A DNA stretch of 6,853 bases from a bacterium (lineage in GTDB: Bacteria > Verrucomicrobiota > Kiritimatiellia > UBA8416): positions 1 through 6,853 of the forward strand of contig JAIFLS010000188.1 in NCBI GenBank assembly GCA_020048935.1, given 5' to 3'. Under the pieces are notes generated by a model. The model searched no databases. It saw nothing but the letters and a program-made list of their open reading frames with translations, and was not told where the DNA came from. Position 1 is the first letter of the stretch; each line of letters opens with the position of its first letter. Below are positions 4,304 through 6,853 of the stretch, piece after piece. The position numbers were made by a program, and so were the translations under genes.

Positions 4304-6697
4304 GTGAGCGAGAACAACATCGAAGCCCGTATCGCGGACCTGCGCCGCCGCATCGACCACCACAACCGTCTCTACTACCAGGACGCCACCCCCGAGATCA
4401 GCGACCGTGACTACGACACGCTCTACCACGAGTTGCAGAACCTGGAGGCGAAGTACCCCGAATACGAATCGCCGGAATCCCCGACCCGGCGGGTCGGCGG
4501 AGCCCCGCTGGCCGCATTCGAGACGGTCCGTCATGCCGTCCCGATGATGAGCCTCGACAACACCTACAGCAAGGACGAGATCGGCGACTGGATGGCATCG
4601 CTGCCCAAGCTACTTGAACCAGGCACGCCGTTCTCGTTCATGGTCGAGCCCAAGATCGACGGTGTGGCCTTCACCCTGCGTTACGAGCACGGCCGCCTGC
4701 GCCGTGCGGCCACGCGCGGCAGCGGCACCGAAGGCGACGACATCACCACCAACATCCGCACCATCCGCTCGATCCCGCTGCATATCCCCGGCGCGGACGC
4801 GATCCCCGTGCTGGAACTGCGCGGGGAGGTCTACATGACGAAAAACGGTTTTCTGCGGCTCACCCAGCAGCAGGTCGAGCAGGGCCTGCCGCCCTTCAAG
4901 AACCCGCGCAATGCCGCGGCCGGCTCGCTCAAGCAGCTCGACCCGCGCGTGGTCGCCACCCGTCCGCTGGACGCCGTGCTCTACGGCACCGGCGCACTTG
5001 ACGGCATCGCCTTCGATACGCACGCCGCCCTGCTCGCGCAATTGCGCGACTGGGGAGTATCCGTCCCGCCACTGGCACTGAGCTGCGCGGACGCCGAGGA
5101 TGTCCTCGAGGCGATTGACGCGCTCGACCGCCAGCGGCACGACTTCGCCTTCGAGATCGACGGGGCCGTGATCAAGATCAACGAGCGCTCGCTTTACGAC
5201 CCCCTCGGCGTGACGGCCCGCAGTCCGCGCTGGGCACGCGCGTACAAATACGCCCCCGAGCAGGCGGAAACGGTTATTTCGTCGATCACCATCCAAGTCG
5301 GACGCACCGGCGTGCTGACACCGGTGGCGGAACTGGAGCCGGTCACGGTCTCGGGGTCGGAAATCCGCCGCGCGACACTGCACAATGCCGACGAGATCGC
5401 GCGCAAGGACATCCGGATCGGTGATCGCGTGCGGATCGAGAAGGCCGGCGAGGTGATCCCCGCCGTCGTGGAGGTCATTACCGCCGCGCGCCCGGCCGAT
5501 TCGGTTCCATTCGCGATGCCCGCGCACTGCCCCGCCTGCGGCAGCACGGTACACCGGCATATCGGTGAAGTCGCCCTGCGCTGCGAGAACATCCAGTGCC
5601 CGGCGCAGACCGTGCGCTGGCTGCTGCATTTCGCCTCGCGCGGCTGCCTGGATATCGAATCGCTGGGCGACGTGGTGGCGGAAAAACTGGTCGAGACCGG
5701 CATGGCCTCTTCGCCCTTCGACCTGTTCACGCTCGAGGTGCAGCAACTGGGCGCCCTTAACCTCGGGACGTCCGAATCACCGCGCCTGTTCGGCGAGAAG
5801 AACGCGCAGAAGGTGATCGACGCGCTGGAGCGGGCGCGCTCGATGCCGCTGGACCGCTGGCTGCATGCCCTTGGCATTCCAGACGTCGGCAAGACCGTCG
5901 CCCGCCAGATCGCCCAGGCGCATGCGTCGATCAACGCCATAGCGGATTCGCCGATCCTGCGTGATATCCTGGAACTGGACGATCTGCAAACACAGGCGGT
6001 CGAGATCAATCCGCGTTCGCGGGTCAATCCCCCTGCCGACAAGGACGATTTCGCCCGCCGCACGGAACGGCTTTCCAGTATCCACGACCACATGCTCGAC
6101 ATCGCCGGACGGCTCGAAACCGCCGGCCAGATCGAGCAGCGCGAGGTCAAGGAAGGCCGCGACGGAATCCGCCAGATCAAGCTACTGACAATCATCAAGC
6201 GCGATGCCGCCGGGCAGGTCATCGACTTCTTCGCGTCCGAACGCGGACAGGAAACGCTCCGGCGCATCGCGGCGCTCGGCCTGCAGCCGGAGGTGGCCGC
6301 CGGAGCCGCCAGCGACGCGCTGGCGGGCAAGACCTTCGTTCTGACCGGGACCTTGGCTACCATGAGCCGCGAGGCGGCCGCCGACGCCATCCGGGCCTGT
6401 GGCGGGACGGTAGCCGCGGCGGTTTCCGGCAACACGGATTACCTGGTGGCAGGCGCGAACACCGGTGCGGCCAAGACCGCCAAGGCGGACGAACTGGGGG
6501 TGCAGGTGATCGACGAGGCCGCGCTACTGGCCATGCTGGGCACACAGACCGTGCAAACCGACAGGGAACCCCGGATCCGCAACTCAGCCTTTTCTAGGGC
6601 ACTATCTTTCAATCCGAACCAGCAGCAGCCCCATTCCCTATTCCTGCGGCCTCCTGAAATTCAATTGACTTTGATGCCGCGCAAGGATTACGATTAG
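4304..6697 (+). CDS. ligA: NAD+-dependent DNA ligase LigA, enlarged form
   Basis: Seals nicks in duplex DNA during replication and repair, using NAD+ to form ligase-AMP. The start is GTG 4304, with AGGA about 10 bases upstream; the N-terminus aligns with known LigA (domain Ia, YYQDATPEISDRDYD at 24-38). Adenylation domain: active-site Lys117 in KIDG (117-120), RGSGTEGDDIT, ELRGEVY (171-177), FKNPRNAAAGSLKQLDP. The OB fold follows (about 320-400). The zinc finger has Cys409, 412, 427 and 432. Three helix-hairpin-helix motifs are recognisable (about 451-462, 495-508, 521-537). The fourth (GIG type) is absent; an extra stretch of about 75-80 residues (about 557-635) stands there. BRCT domain: 671-746. 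The final 51 residues have no counterpart in typical LigA. Length is 797 aa against 671 in E. coli; insertion and tail account for the difference. All catalytic residues checked are present, so it should be active. Confidence 0.96.
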   Translation: MSENNIEARIADLRRRIDHHNRLYYQDATPEISDRDYDTLYHELQNLEAKYPEYESPESPTRRVGGAPLAAFETVRHAVPMMSLDNTYSKDEIGDWMASLPKLLEPGTPFSFMVEPKIDGVAFTLRYEHGRLRRAATRGSGTEGDDITTNIRTIRSIPLHIPGADAIPVLELRGEVYMTKNGFLRLTQQQVEQGLPPFKNPRNAAAGSLKQLDPRVVATRPLDAVLYGTGALDGIAFDTHAALLAQLRDWGVSVPPLALSCADAEDVLEAIDALDRQRHDFAFEIDGAVIKINERSLYDPLGVTARSPRWARAYKYAPEQAETVISSITIQVGRTGVLTPVAELEPVTVSGSEIRRATLHNADEIARKDIRIGDRVRIEKAGEVIPAVVEVITAARPADSVPFAMPAHCPACGSTVHRHIGEVALRCENIQCPAQTVRWLLHFASRGCLDIESLGDVVAEKLVETGMASSPFDLFTLEVQQLGALNLGTSESPRLFGEKNAQKVIDALERARSMPLDRWLHALGIPDVGKTVARQIAQAHASINAIADSPILRDILELDDLQTQAVEINPRSRVNPPADKDDFARRTERLSSIHDHMLDIAGRLETAGQIEQREVKEGRDGIRQIKLLTIIKRDAAGQVIDFFASERGQETLRRIAALGLQPEVAAGAASDALAGKTFVLTGTLATMSREAAADAIRACGGTVAAAVSGNTDYLVAGANTGAAKTAKADELGVQVIDEAALLAMLGTQTVQTDREPRIRNSAFSRALSFNPNQQQPHSLFLRPPEIQLTLMPRKDYD
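6665..6694 (+). promoter_or_regulatory. Probable promoter for the downstream secreted-protein gene, inside the ligA 3' end
   Basis: TTGACT (6665-6670), 18-base spacer, TACGAT (6689-6694); five and four consensus matches. It falls in the last eleven codons of ligA and would start transcripts about 40 bases before the ATG at 6741. Confidence 0.42.
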
Positions 6698-6740
6698 TCT
6701 CATCGTACAAACCATCACTCGCAAGCAATGAAGTCCAGTC

Positions 6741-6853
6741 ATGAAAAGCAACCATACAGATACCGTATCGCCTGCGTTCCGTCTGCCGCACCGGATCCTG
6801 CTGCTGGCGGTATCCCTGATCGTTGCCGTCACGGCATCGCGTGCCGAAACCCC
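6741..6853 (+). CDS. N-terminus of a secreted or envelope protein (cut by window edge)
   Basis: Only 37 codons are present, with no stop. The sequence has the form of a Sec signal peptide with a long N-region: basic and polar start (MKSNHTD), Arg/His before the core (Arg14, His17, Arg18), a hydrophobic core ILLLAVSLIVAVTA (19-32) and a likely signal peptidase I site after SRA (33-35), before Glu36. The ATG at 6741 is chosen because the ATG at 6728 is in another frame with no such pattern. A weak GAAG (6730-6733) lies 7 bases upstream. The 43 bases after ligA and the promoter-like sequence suggest a separate transcript. The mature protein is outside the window and cannot be named. Confidence 0.62.
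   Translation, partial: MKSNHTDTVSPAFRLPHRILLLAVSLIVAVTASRAET

Noticed and set aside
4610..5746. Long minus-strand open frame (378 codons) opposite ligA, and a similar one at 5194-6435
   Set aside because: Both lie wholly within the well-supported ligA gene, resemble no family, and are expected as antisense shadows in GC-rich coding sequence.

Overview
The window is a GC-rich bacterial chromosome segment carrying housekeeping genes. No phage, CRISPR array, defence or secondary-metabolite system is visible. The protein variants and the GTAG-headed REP-type repeats recall the Verrucomicrobiota/Kiritimatiellota side of the PVC group, but that is only an impression; no marker gene in the window settles the lineage.

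Layout, left to right. The 3' part of an L-lactate dehydrogenase gene (ldh, + strand) enters from the left edge. It converges on a minus-strand cluster transcribed leuA -> aroE -> pilD (about 3914 down to 527). The 88-base gap between the ldh and pilD ends holds two REP-like hairpins, one per strand. Two more lie in tandem between leuA and aroE. All four sit just 3' of a gene and point the same way as that gene. leuA (2-isopropylmalate synthase) is broken by a frameshift at about 3482, where seven or so conserved residues are also missing.

The 389-base divergent region between leuA and ligA (3915-4303) is not empty. On the minus strand it carries what reads as a classical leucine attenuator: a promoter, a 32-codon leader peptide with four consecutive Leu codons, a long paired element, and an intrinsic terminator, followed by the leuA ribosome binding site. 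On the plus strand it carries a promoter for ligA.

ligA (NAD+-dependent DNA ligase, + strand) fills 4304-6697. It is unusually long (797 aa) because of an insertion of about 75-80 residues where the last helix-hairpin-helix motif is expected, plus a tail of about 50 residues after the BRCT domain. A promoter-like sequence overlaps the end of that tail. It is followed by the first 37 codons of a secreted or envelope protein with a signal peptide, cut by the right edge.

Functionally, leuA commits carbon to leucine and is set up to respond to charged tRNA-Leu. aroE belongs to the shikimate pathway, pilD processes type IV pilins or type II secretion pseudopilins, ligA serves replication and repair, and ldh interconverts pyruvate and lactate. 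The points most worth checking are the leuA lesion under an intact-looking attenuator, the structured repeats with compensatory changes, and the remodelled ligase.
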